This document shows, piece by piece, positions 7,954-15,270 of a DNA stretch of 48,681 nt. The stretch comes from Candidatus Mediterraneibacter excrementigallinarum. Lineage in GTDB: Bacteria > Bacillota > Clostridia > Lachnospirales > Lachnospiraceae. The stretch is taken from NCBI GenBank assembly GCA_019120075.1, contig DWVT01000234.1, positions 1-48,681 of the forward strand. Reading direction: 5' to 3'. The translations under genes were made by a program, and so were the position numbers. Each line of letters begins with the position of its first letter. The first letter of the stretch is position 1. A model generated the notes under the pieces. The model made no database searches and was not told where the DNA came from. It saw only the letters and a program-made list of their open reading frames with translations.

Positions 7954-8564
7954 GCATCCTCACTATAATTTTGTATCACTTGACGGACGGTCTCATATCT
8001 GAACCCCTTCCGTGCCAGATAGCCGCAGATTTTCCGTATTTCCGCCTCATCCGCAGTGTCCGGATCGAATCTTTTTTTCCTCAGGAGAGCTGCAGCAGCA
8101 GCCCGTTCATCCTCTTCCCCGTAACAGATCTCAAACGCCGCGTCGATTTTTTCCGAATCAACGCCTTTCTGGGTAAGCAGTGCACGGATTTCCTTTCTGC
8201 TTTTCAGATTCTTACGACTCCGGACGAAATTCTCCGCAAAACGTCCGTCATCCAGATAACCGAAGGAGCGGACATATTCCACCGCTCCTTCAACAGCTTT
8301 TTCCGGATACATCGCCCTTCGCAATTTTTCACGCAAACCTGATTCTGTCCGGTCCATATCCTCCAGCAGATGCATTGCATACAGCTTCGCTCTTTTCAGC
8401 ACAACTTCCTGTTCTATCTTTTCTACAGTGGAGCCGGCAATTTCTTCACCTTCTCTGATCCCGTATCTCGAGAGTTCTCCTTTATAGAGCACAAAGGCAA
8501 ACTCGCCGTCAAGCCAGACTCTGTATTTCGTCCTGGTACAGGCTTCTGTTTTTGTGACGATCAT
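7950..8564 (-). CDS. recX: Regulatory protein RecX
   Basis: Modulator that binds RecA filaments and limits or tunes recombination. The 204-residue protein is mostly helical, with tandem three-helix repeats: LYAMHLLEDMDRTESGLREKL, then VEYVRSFGYLDDGRFAENFV (a hallmark RecX segment), and a C-terminal ICGYLARKGFRYETVRQVI repeat. It lies 39 bases downstream of recA in the same direction, the classic arrangement, so it is probably co-induced with recA through the LexA box at 9709-9722. Confidence 0.9.
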   Translation of the reverse strand: MIVTKTEACTRTKYRVWLDGEFAFVLYKGELSRYGIREGEEIAGSTVEKIEQEVVLKRAKLYAMHLLEDMDRTESGLREKLRRAMYPEKAVEGAVEYVRSFGYLDDGRFAENFVRSRKNLKSRKEIRALLTQKGVDSEKIDAAFEICYGEEDERAAAAALLRKKRFDPDTADEAEIRKICGYLARKGFRYETVRQVIQNYSEDA

Positions 8565-8603
8565 CTCCGCATTCCTTTCCCGTACACATATGATTCATCC
8601 GGA

Positions 8604-9683
8604 TCACGATTCCTTCTTTGCCGTCTTCTCCGGTTTGAGTTTCAGGTCGCTTTCTGACTCTTCTTTCTTTACTTCCTCACTGCCGGAAAGATTGTAATGA
8701 GCTCTTACCTTTCTTTCCAGTTCCTCCATCACTTCCGGATGAGACTCCAGATAAGCCTTGGCATTCTCACGTCCCTGTCCGATCTTTTCGCCCTCATACG
8801 CATACCATGCCCCGCTCTTTTTAACTACGTCGATCCCTGTGGCAAGATCCAGGATATCTCCCGCTCTTGAAATCCCTTTTCCGAACATGATGTCAAATTC
8901 CGCCTCTTTAAACGGCGGCGCAATCTTATTCTTAACGATCTTGATCCTGGTCCTGTTTCCTACCATCTCTCCGCTCTGTTTGAGCGTCTCGATCCTTCTC
9001 ACATCCATGCGGACCGAGGCATAGAATTTCAGGGCACGTCCACCGGTCGTTGTCTCTGGATTACCGAACATAACTCCAACTTTTTCTCTGAGCTGGTTGA
9101 TAAAGATTACGATACAGTTGGATTTGCTGATCACCGGGGTCAGCTTCCTGAGCGCCTGAGACATGAGCCTTGCCTGAAGTCCCACATGGCTGTCTCCCAT
9201 GTCCCCCTCGATCTCCTGTCTCGGCACCAGAGCCGCAACGGAATCGATGACGATGATATCGATCGCCCCGGAGCGTACCATTGTCTCCGCAATCTCCAGT
9301 GCCTGATCGCCACTGTCGGGCTGAGAAATGTAAAGTTCATCTATATCCACGCCGATATTTTTCGCATAGACCGGATCCAGAGCATGCTCCGCATCAATAA
9401 ATCCCGCGATGCCCCCCCGCTTCTGCACTTCTGCAATCATGTGGAGAGCCACTGTCGTCTTACCACTGGACTCCGGACCATATATTTCTATCACCCTGCC
9501 CTTTGGCACACCGCCCAGTCCAAGAGCCAGATCCAGGCTGAGACATCCGGTGGGCACCGTCTCCACCGCAACATGGGCACCGGACTCGCCCAGTCTCATG
9601 ACTGTTCCTTTTCCAAAATCCTTTTCCAGTTTCGCGATCGCCGCGTCAAGAGCTTTCTTTTTCTCTTCGTTATTATTTGCCAT
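8604..9683 (-). CDS. recA: Recombinase RecA
   Basis: DNA-dependent ATPase for strand exchange and for triggering LexA self-cleavage in the SOS response. Walker A is GPESSGKT at residues 69-76. The Walker B region is [14 protein letters not shown], and loop L2 includes [22 protein letters not shown]. The C-terminus (after about 330) is charged and rich in Lys/Glu, as is common. Length 359 is slightly longer than average. The gene has a consensus -35, and a LexA box lies just upstream of it. recX follows. Confidence 0.98.
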   Translation of the reverse strand: MANNNEEKKKALDAAIAKLEKDFGKGTVMRLGESGAHVAVETVPTGCLSLDLALGLGGVPKGRVIEIYGPESSGKTTVALHMIAEVQKRGGIAGFIDAEHALDPVYAKNIGVDIDELYISQPDSGDQALEIAETMVRSGAIDIIVIDSVAALVPRQEIEGDMGDSHVGLQARLMSQALRKLTPVISKSNCIVIFINQLREKVGVMFGNPETTTGGRALKFYASVRMDVRRIETLKQSGEMVGNRTRIKIVKNKIAPPFKEAEFDIMFGKGISRAGDILDLATGIDVVKKSGAWYAYEGEKIGQGRENAKAYLESHPEVMEELERKVRAHYNLSGSEEVKKEESESDLKLKPEKTAKKES

Positions 9684-9708
9684 AATATATGTTCTCCTTC
9701 TCGCATAT

Positions 9709-9722
9709 CGAACAGTTGTTCG
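9709..9722. promoter_or_regulatory. LexA (SOS) box of recA
   Basis: CGAACAGTTGTTCG matches the Gram-positive SOS box pattern CGAAC-N4-GTTCG with both half-sites perfect. It lies between the recA -10 region and the start codon, where bound LexA would block transcription. Confidence 0.88.
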
Positions 9723-9733
9723 TGTACTCTATT

Positions 9734-9762
9734 ATACTATTATACTTGTCTTGAAATGTCAA
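9734..9762 (-). promoter_or_regulatory. Sigma-A promoter of recA
   Basis: Minus strand TTGACA (9757-9762) with TAGTAT (9734-9739) at 17 bases. Two better TATAAT hexamers (9739-9744 and 9731-9736) lie at unsuitable spacings of 12 and 20, because ATTATACT is repeated in tandem at 9731-9746. The -35 is clear; the -10 in use is uncertain. Confidence 0.6.
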
Positions 9763-9995
9763 CTAAATTTTCCATTCATTTTCAGCCCCTTTTCATAGGC
9801 ATTCCCCCTGTTCTCTCACGCACTGTCACATGCTCTTCCCATACTTCTTATGTGGATCCCGCTCCGATCATGGAGCACTGAATAAATCAGGACGCCCGCA
9901 GGCGCAAATGAAAACAGCGGCAAGAACGCCGCCGGCATCAACACTTAAAGAGTAACACAGAACAGCGGGGAATGCAAGCATTCCCCGTATCCTTC
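9763..9995. other. Non-coding gap between recA promoter and phosphatase gene
   Basis: No convincing gene on either strand. It contains GCGGC/GCCGC arms near 9925-9945 and a perfect dyad CGGGGAATGC-AA-GCATTCCCCG (9966-9987) just beyond the phosphatase stop. The dyad could end that transcript but has no T tract. Nothing else recognisable. Confidence 0.4.
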
Positions 9996-10640
9996 TCACA
10001 CCGTCTTCCATTTCTTTACTTTTTCCCGGTAATAGATCACACCTTCTTTTACGATGGCAGCCTGTCCGCCGCGAACTTCGACCATGGTCACCGAACAGTT
10101 CGGAGGGACTTCATCTTTCCAGAATCCCGCAACAGTCACATTGCCCTTGATCCGGTTGAGCAGCGCCGTCATCGCGGCTCCGTGGGTGGAGATCAGGATA
10201 TTTTTATCTTCCAGTTCCCGACGTCCGCACAGTTCCTCAAGAAATTGCCCCGTTCTTTCATAGAGCTCCTCCACGCTCTCCGCTCCCTCTGGCGGGATGT
10301 AGGATGCCGTGTCTGTAAAGAACAGATTGAACTCATCACTTCCCGGCTCTTTTTCTTGTGTGCCGGTGTGAATTCCCTCGTATATGCCAAACCCGATCTC
10401 CTGGATCCTGGGCTCATCCAGGAGCGGGATATTTCTTCCCTTCAGGATAATCTCCGCCGTCTCTCTTGCCCGCTTCAGCGGACTCGTATATCCTATGTCG
10501 ATCGGTATGTCTTTCATGCCTTCCGCCGTTTCTTCTGCCAGATGGCGCCCATATTCATTCAAGGGGATATCTGTATGCCCCTGGACCTTTTTCTGACGGT
10601 TCCAGTCCGTCTCCCCGTGTCTTACAATATACAGCATCAT
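9996..10640 (-). CDS. Histidine phosphatase family protein (phosphoglycerate mutase-like)
   Basis: Branch-1 histidine phosphatase. The phosphoacceptor motif is LYIVRHGETDWN near the N-terminus, and the second catalytic histidine is in LISTHGAAMTALL. The internal TSPLKRARETAE and IQEIGFGIYEG segments match GpmB/CobC-like phosphatases rather than true glycolytic mutase, so the substrate is open. The start used here is the ATG at 10638-10640, 9 bases after GGAG; the frame stays open upstream, but no ribosome binding site supports an earlier start. Length is then 214 residues. It has its own promoter and is divergent from luxS. Confidence 0.82.
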   Translation of the reverse strand: MMLYIVRHGETDWNRQKKVQGHTDIPLNEYGRHLAEETAEGMKDIPIDIGYTSPLKRARETAEIILKGRNIPLLDEPRIQEIGFGIYEGIHTGTQEKEPGSDEFNLFFTDTASYIPPEGAESVEELYERTGQFLEELCGRRELEDKNILISTHGAAMTALLNRIKGNVTVAGFWKDEVPPNCSVTMVEVRGGQAAIVKEGVIYYREKVKKWKTV

Positions 10641-10700
10641 GTCTGTAATCTCCTTTCCGGCTGATAAACCATGACTGTTCATGCGCTTTACGCAGTAACA

Positions 10701-10730
10701 AGTATACGCCATTTACTCCCGCAGCGTCAA
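10701..10730 (-). promoter_or_regulatory. Sigma-A promoter of the histidine phosphatase
   Basis: Minus strand TTGACG (10725-10730), 18-base spacer, TATACT (10701-10706). Confidence 0.65.
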
Positions 10731-10816
10731 CAGCCGCACATGTCGGACGCGCCACGGTTCTGTATCTGCTTCCGGAGTTTTTCTGTTTTTCTCCTGGTCC
10801 TCGTCGGAAAGCGTGC

Positions 10817-10845
10817 TTGTCAGCCGGCGTCCCGGGAGATATAAT
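10817..10845 (+). promoter_or_regulatory. Sigma-A promoter of luxS
   Basis: TTGTCA (10817-10822), 17-base spacer, TATAAT (10840-10845). The leader of about 60 bases shows no SAM or SAH riboswitch fold that I can recognise. Confidence 0.75.
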
Positions 10846-10913
10846 AGAGAAGTCAGGATCGAAACAGATCCTCCACACCCCTTTTTCAGGGAAAAGAAAG
10901 GAATGATACGATC

Positions 10914-11399
10914 ATGGAAATGAAAAAAATCACAAGTTTCACGGTAGACCATATCCGTCTGGTTCCCGGACTGTATGTATCCAGAAAAGACCGGGCGGGA
11001 GACGCCGTCATCACAACTTTTGACATCCGCATGACCAGCCCCAACGACGAGCCGGTCATGAATACGGCCGAAGTACATACCATAGAACACCTGGGAGCCA
11101 CATTTCTGAGAAATCATGAAAAATACGCAGACTCTGTACTGTATTTCGGACCCATGGGATGCCGTACCGGGTTCTACCTTCTTCTGGCGGGAGACTATTC
11201 CTCTGCTGATATCGTCCCGCTCATGAAAGAAATGTTCACATTTATCACCGGCTATGAAGGAGAGATTCCGGGTGCTGCGGCCAAGGACTGCGGCAACTAT
11301 CTGGATATGAACCTTCCCATGGCGAAATATATGGCAAAACGTTATCTGAAGGACGTGCTGACCGACATCCAGGACAGCCAGCTCTACTATCCGGAATAG
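10914..11399 (+). CDS. luxS: S-ribosylhomocysteine lyase LuxS
   Basis: Cleaves S-ribosylhomocysteine to homocysteine and DPD, the precursor of the AI-2 signal, in the activated methyl cycle. The metal ligands are His55 and His59 in HTIEHLGATFLRN and Cys126 in AKDCGNY. Glu58 is the general base, and Cys83 in GPMGCRTGFYL is the second catalytic residue. All are intact, and 161 residues is a normal length. It has a consensus-like promoter and an elaborate terminator at 11416-11497, so it is monocistronic. No mtnN (pfs) gene is in the window. Confidence 0.97.
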   Translation: MEMKKITSFTVDHIRLVPGLYVSRKDRAGDAVITTFDIRMTSPNDEPVMNTAEVHTIEHLGATFLRNHEKYADSVLYFGPMGCRTGFYLLLAGDYSSADIVPLMKEMFTFITGYEGEIPGAAAKDCGNYLDMNLPMAKYMAKRYLKDVLTDIQDSQLYYPE

Positions 11400-11415
11400 T
11401 ACGAAATATTATAAA

Positions 11416-11497
11416 AGACCGGAAGAGATCACTCTGTGCCGACAGTCCCGCCACTGTGCGTTTTCTGTCGGCCGGTATCTCTCCCGGTCTGATTTTT
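11416..11497. terminator. Long nested bidirectional terminator after luxS
   Basis: Outer arms 11416-11429 and 11477-11490 pair over 14 bases with one mismatch. Inner arms GCCGACAG (11438-11445) and CTGTCGGC (11465-11472) pair perfectly. The plus strand continues GATTTTT; the minus strand continues TTTTATAATATTT, so it can stop both luxS and the convergent gene ending at 11505. Confidence 0.75.
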
Positions 11498-11504
11498 CAG
11501 GCCG

Positions 11505-12044
11505 TTATCTGCTTTTCTTTTTCAGGACTTCTTTTCTTATATAACGATAAGTCGTTTCCTCCCCTTCCTGCGCAAGCATATGCAAAAGCTTCTCCAGCAA
11601 TTTTCTTGTCTCCGGATGCATCAGCTCTCCTGCCTTTCCTTTGGCATAATACTCCAGAGGATCCCGGTCCGTATATGTATCTCCGTGATAAACCTTACTC
11701 GCTGCGATCCGGTCCAGGAACATCTCGACTACATATTTTACCGGCATCTTCATCCCGGTCAGCCTTCCGCTCCCGTCCATACTGTAGTCGATCCAGTATT
11801 CATAGTGATGCCGGTTCCTTCCCTTGTGGTGGAGCCACGCAGTAGAGTATCCTTTGTCCTCCCGCTCCGCATTATTGGGACTTCTCGTTCCCTGATAATA
11901 ACGGCACCCCACCCGGAATTCTGTCCAGCTGTACTTTGACAGATCATGACAGATTCCCTGTCTGTAAAGTCCGACACGGAAGCACTCCTTCATAACCAGT
12001 ATTTTATGTTTCGTAATTGTACAGAAATGTCTGACTGCCTTCAT
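11505..12044 (-). CDS. DUF5662-like protein
   Basis: Basic protein of 179 residues with no signal peptide or membrane segment. It has HD-domain-like motifs: ICHDLSKYSWTEF near residue 35 and a central YSTAWLHHKGRNRHHYEYW rich in histidines, which could bind metal. I recall such proteins as DUF5662; no activity is known to me. The stretch MPVKYVVEMFLDRIAASKVY is typical of that family. It follows the GH13-like gene by 15 bases and is probably the last gene of that operon. The ribosome binding site is weak (AGAGAAAG), suggesting translation coupled to the upstream gene. Confidence 0.65.
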   Translation of the reverse strand: MKAVRHFCTITKHKILVMKECFRVGLYRQGICHDLSKYSWTEFRVGCRYYQGTRSPNNAEREDKGYSTAWLHHKGRNRHHYEYWIDYSMDGSGRLTGMKMPVKYVVEMFLDRIAASKVYHGDTYTDRDPLEYYAKGKAGELMHPETRKLLEKLLHMLAQEGEETTYRYIRKEVLKKKSR

Positions 12045-12059
12045 TTCTTTCTCTGATCT

Positions 12060-13760
12060 CTATCTGCTCACAAGCAGCGAAATACTTCTCTCCTTCAATT
12101 CAATACTTTTCTGCTCCTCAAGAAGTTCCGGTTCCTCAAGAAGCCCATCCGCCGTTGTCCCGGCGAGATACCATTTTCTTCCCTTTCCCGGAGACGGAAG
12201 CGCGAACTGATGCGGGATCCAGTGCATATTATAAGCGGCAAAACACGGCTCATCCTTCTCGTCCACGGCCGCATAAAGCACGCCCAGCTGACGGCTCGCC
12301 ACATCTGTCATGGCCCGCCATGCATACTCCCCGTGATAGGAGACGTCCGGCATGCCGCACCCGCTCCGGTCCATTCCTTTGAGTTCTTCTTCCCTGTGAA
12401 GACATCTGTGCGCCTTCCGGAATTGTATCAGGCTCTTTACATGAAGGAACAGAGAATCGTCTGTCTTGAGCCGGCTCCAGTTCACCCAGGCAGTCTCGTT
12501 GTCCTGGCAGTAGACGTTATTATTTCCCTTCTGAGAATTATAAAATTCATCTCCGGCCAGGATACAGGGAGTTCCCTGAGACGTAAACAGGAGCGTGAAC
12601 GCATTCTTCACCTGGTTTTTCCGCAGCGCCATGACCGCCTTTTTCCTGCTCGGCCCCTCCGCGCCGCAGTTCCAGCTGTAATTAAAATCCGGTCCGTCCT
12701 GATTTCTCTCCCCGTTCGCCTCATTGTGTTTTCCGTCATAGGATACCAGATCCCATAAAGTGAATCCGGTGTGGCCGGTGATATAATTGCACTTTCCATC
12801 GCAGGCAGAATTCCGTCCAAGTGCCCACATCACATCCCCTATCATATTCTCGTCCCCTTTCAGGAAACGGCGCATGACATTCTGATAGCCGTCGTCTTTC
12901 TGCATCAGCTTGACATCCTTGAGAAACGGATCTCTGTTCAGGATCTCCCAGGGGACCGAATAGGGATTTACGACAAAACCATCTATGTGGTATTCAAACA
13001 TATAAAATTTCAGACATTCCAGGACGGTCTGAACCGAGGTGTTTTCTCCAAACGGCATCTCCAGAACCACCTCGATCCCCGCCTCATGGCATGCCCGCAC
13101 CATATCTTTGAGTTCCACGGATGCACTCTTCCCCGCCGCATAAGAATGCTTCGGCGCAAAATAGTATCCTTCTCCGTATCCCCAGTAATTGATATGTCCG
13201 TTAACACACTCCTCAAATTCGTAGACCGGCATGCACTGGATCTGATTGATCCCGAGTTCTTTCAGATAAGGGATCTTCTCCACGACGCCAAGAAAAGTCC
13301 CCTTGTGGCGGACTTTCGACGAACTGTGCTTTGTAAATCCTCTCACATGAAGACTGTAGGCTGTCACATCATTCCACGGAATGTGCAGCCTTTTATCATT
13401 CTGCCAGTCATAGTCGGAGGTAACGATCCTCCCCCTTATTTCATGTTCCTGCAGATTCTCCCTTACCCCGAAGGCTTTTTTCCCGGCAATTTCCTTCACA
13501 TATGGATCCATGCACACTTTTTTATTGATCCTGTAATTATACTCATATCTGCCGATATTTTTCCCTTCCACGGAGAGATATCTGACTTCGCCGATTCCTT
13601 CTTCCTCCGGCATCTCAAATGTATATTCCGGAACGGTCTTCCCCGCCCTGTACAAAAGCAGTTCGCATTTCTGCCCCTTTGGAACCTGTACCGCAAAATT
13701 AACTCTGTCCTTCTCTGCATGCGCCCCGAAAGGCTGCGGGCTACCTTCTCTTTTTATCAT
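12060..13760 (-). CDS. GH13 (glycogen debranching-like) protein with lost catalytic residues
   Basis: An N-terminal beta domain (about 1-110) is followed by an alpha-amylase-type barrel. Segments such as GINQIQCMPVYEFEE, INYWGYGEGYYFAPKHSYA, PDFNYSWNCGAEGP and SQGTPCILAGDEF match GlgX/isoamylase proteins closely. The catalytic positions do not. Region II reads IDGFVVNP, so Asn265 replaces the nucleophile aspartate. Region III aligns as KLMQKDDGYQ, with Gln287 for the acid glutamate and a large deletion after it. Region IV reads GHTGFTL, with Thr331 for aspartate. Region I (EMPFGE) is also lost. At 566 residues it is shorter than GlgX. A binding or sensing role is plausible; hydrolysis is unlikely. 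It starts 15 bases after the binding-lipoprotein gene. Confidence 0.8.
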   Translation of the reverse strand: MIKREGSPQPFGAHAEKDRVNFAVQVPKGQKCELLLYRAGKTVPEYTFEMPEEEGIGEVRYLSVEGKNIGRYEYNYRINKKVCMDPYVKEIAGKKAFGVRENLQEHEIRGRIVTSDYDWQNDKRLHIPWNDVTAYSLHVRGFTKHSSSKVRHKGTFLGVVEKIPYLKELGINQIQCMPVYEFEECVNGHINYWGYGEGYYFAPKHSYAAGKSASVELKDMVRACHEAGIEVVLEMPFGENTSVQTVLECLKFYMFEYHIDGFVVNPYSVPWEILNRDPFLKDVKLMQKDDGYQNVMRRFLKGDENMIGDVMWALGRNSACDGKCNYITGHTGFTLWDLVSYDGKHNEANGERNQDGPDFNYSWNCGAEGPSRKKAVMALRKNQVKNAFTLLFTSQGTPCILAGDEFYNSQKGNNNVYCQDNETAWVNWSRLKTDDSLFLHVKSLIQFRKAHRCLHREEELKGMDRSGCGMPDVSYHGEYAWRAMTDVASRQLGVLYAAVDEKDEPCFAAYNMHWIPHQFALPSPGKGRKWYLAGTTADGLLEEPELLEEQKSIELKERSISLLVSR

Positions 13761-13775
13761 TATCTCTGTCCTTTC

Positions 13776-14780
13776 CTACTGCCAGCCGTCTGTTCCATAC
13801 ATCTCCACATTCTCCCTGTTGATCAGGAATGTCTCTACGCTCACTTCTTCTTCGTAAGCGCCTCCGTCAAGTTTGGCCATCGCCGTTTCCACGGCTTTTT
13901 TTCCAATGTTGATAGGAGACTGTGCTCCCACAGCCTGCATCGGACTGCTCAGATCAGCCAGAGCAGTCTTGATCTGAGGCGATCCGTCCACGCTGTATAC
14001 AAGGATATCCTCATACGCTGCCTCTTTCAAAATATCAAGGACCTGAACCGCCATCTGGTCGTTCCCGCACATCACCGCATCAATATGATCATCTTCACTG
14101 AAAAGCTGTTTCAGTTCAGAACACAGGGTTTCCTCCCCCTTACCGGCATCGATCCTGGCCGCGACCTCAAAGCCTTTGTTATAGACCGCCTCTTCAAACC
14201 CGGTAATCCTGTCGTTGATCGAAGGGGACGACGGTTTTTCTACGATTGCAATCCTTCCTCCGTCCGGTCTCTGTTCTACAAGATCGGAGCCACATATATA
14301 TCCTGCATTTTGATTGTCAGAACCGATAAATGCATCCACATATCCCGGATCAGCCACTTTCGTATCAAGATTGACAACCGGGATATCCGCCTCCTGCAAT
14401 TCCTCCAGAGCAGGCATGATCGCCTCCGCATCGGCAGGGCACAGGAACACAGCGTCAACCCCTGCCTCGATCATTTCGCTGATCTGGGCAATCTGCGTGT
14501 CCACACTGTTTTCTGCATCTCTGACCAGGATCCGGTCTCCATGTTCCTCAAGCGAAGTCTTGATCGACTCCTTCAGCGTCTCATAGAACGGATTGGACAT
14601 ATCCGCAGAGCTGTATCCGAAAAGCAGTCCTGATTCCTGTTCCTCCTCCGGATCATTTTCTTCTTCGTCTGTTTCCACAACCGCATTATCTTCCGGCGTT
14701 CCTACATTTTTTTTGCATCCCGACAGCAAAATCCCCGCAAAGGCCGCTGTGAGGAACAGTAACAACACTCTTTTTTTCAT
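13776..14780 (-). CDS. Sugar-type ABC substrate-binding lipoprotein (orphan)
   Basis: Type I periplasmic binding protein of the RbsB/LacI-like fold, exported and lipid-anchored. The signal peptide MKKRVLLLFLTAAFAGILLSGC ends in a lipobox, with Cys22 as the anchor. An acidic linker follows, then GYSSADMSNPFYETL, IEAGVDAVFLCPADAEAI, IPVVNLDTKV and CGNDQMAVQVLDIL, all typical ribose/galactose-binder landmarks. The start is the ATG at 14778-14780 with GGAGAAGGAG before it; upstream in-frame codons are rejected for lack of a signal. No permease or ATPase gene lies nearby; instead a GH13-like pseudoenzyme follows. It may serve a distant transporter or act as a sensor. Confidence 0.85.
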   Translation of the reverse strand: MKKRVLLLFLTAAFAGILLSGCKKNVGTPEDNAVVETDEEENDPEEEQESGLLFGYSSADMSNPFYETLKESIKTSLEEHGDRILVRDAENSVDTQIAQISEMIEAGVDAVFLCPADAEAIMPALEELQEADIPVVNLDTKVADPGYVDAFIGSDNQNAGYICGSDLVEQRPDGGRIAIVEKPSSPSINDRITGFEEAVYNKGFEVAARIDAGKGEETLCSELKQLFSEDDHIDAVMCGNDQMAVQVLDILKEAAYEDILVYSVDGSPQIKTALADLSSPMQAVGAQSPINIGKKAVETAMAKLDGGAYEEEVSVETFLINRENVEMYGTDGWQ

Positions 14781-14826
14781 CTGTCTACTCCTTCTCCTGC
14801 GATATCCTTTTCGCACTCACACTTTC

Positions 14827-14854
14827 ATTCTACCCGGTTTCAGAGGAATGTCAA
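14827..14854 (-). promoter_or_regulatory. Sigma-A promoter of the binding-protein operon
   Basis: Minus strand TTGACA (14849-14854), 16-base spacer, TAGAAT (14827-14832). Confidence 0.7.
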
Positions 14855-14876
14855 TAACCGGTTCTTCAGGACAATC

Positions 14877-14905
14877 TTGCTTTTTTCCCTTCTTTCTGAT
14901 AACAT
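14877..14905 (+). promoter_or_regulatory. Possible promoter of the DUF1292 gene
   Basis: TTGCTT (14877-14882), 17-base spacer, TAACAT (14900-14905). Both hexamers are imperfect. It lies back to back with the promoter at 14827-14854. Confidence 0.45.
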
Positions 14906-14959
14906 CTTAATGAAAATCCCTGAGGATAAAATAATCTGATTCCAAGGAGAACCTGCACT

Positions 14960-15262
14960 ATGTATATGGATGAAAACGAAACAATAACCGTAACGCTGAC
15001 TCTGGACAGCGGAGATGAACTGGAATGCCAAGTACTCACCACCCTGGAAGCCGGAGGACGTAAATATATCGCCCTCTTCCCCATATCAGGGCCGGGAAGT
15101 GAGGATGAGCCGGTCTATCTGTACCGCCTCATCGAACACGGCGACGAGGAACCGGATCTGGAAAACATCACAGATGACGCCGAATTTGCTCTTGCCTCCG
15201 ATGCCTACAATGCATGGATGGAAGAACAGGACCCTGGCGCCATTGATCTGGACGATCTGTAA
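14960..15262 (+). CDS. DUF1292 family protein
   Basis: Small, very acidic 100-residue protein with no membrane segment. The pattern ETITVTLTLDSGDELECQVL, then KYIALFPISGP, then EPVYLYRLIEHGDE is the DUF1292 layout (YrzB-like), a beta-rich domain of unknown role widespread in Firmicutes. AAGGAG lies 10 bases before the ATG. It is monocistronic: promoter upstream, and a strong terminator after it lies inside the opposing helicase gene. Only 8 bases separate its stop from the helicase stop. Confidence 0.85.
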   Translation: MYMDENETITVTLTLDSGDELECQVLTTLEAGGRKYIALFPISGPGSEDEPVYLYRLIEHGDEEPDLENITDDAEFALASDAYNAWMEEQDPGAIDLDDL

Positions 15263-15270
15263 GGTCCGGG

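Noticed and set aside
10846-10913. SAM or S-adenosylhomocysteine riboswitch in the luxS leader
   Set aside because: The leader is short and shows none of the conserved cores I know; only a ribosome binding site is recognisable.
12771-14633. Open frame of 620 codons on the plus strand, opposite the GH13-like and binding-protein genes
   Set aside because: It spans two well-supported minus-strand genes, has no ribosome binding site, and its translation shows no domain; it is a by-product of codon bias.
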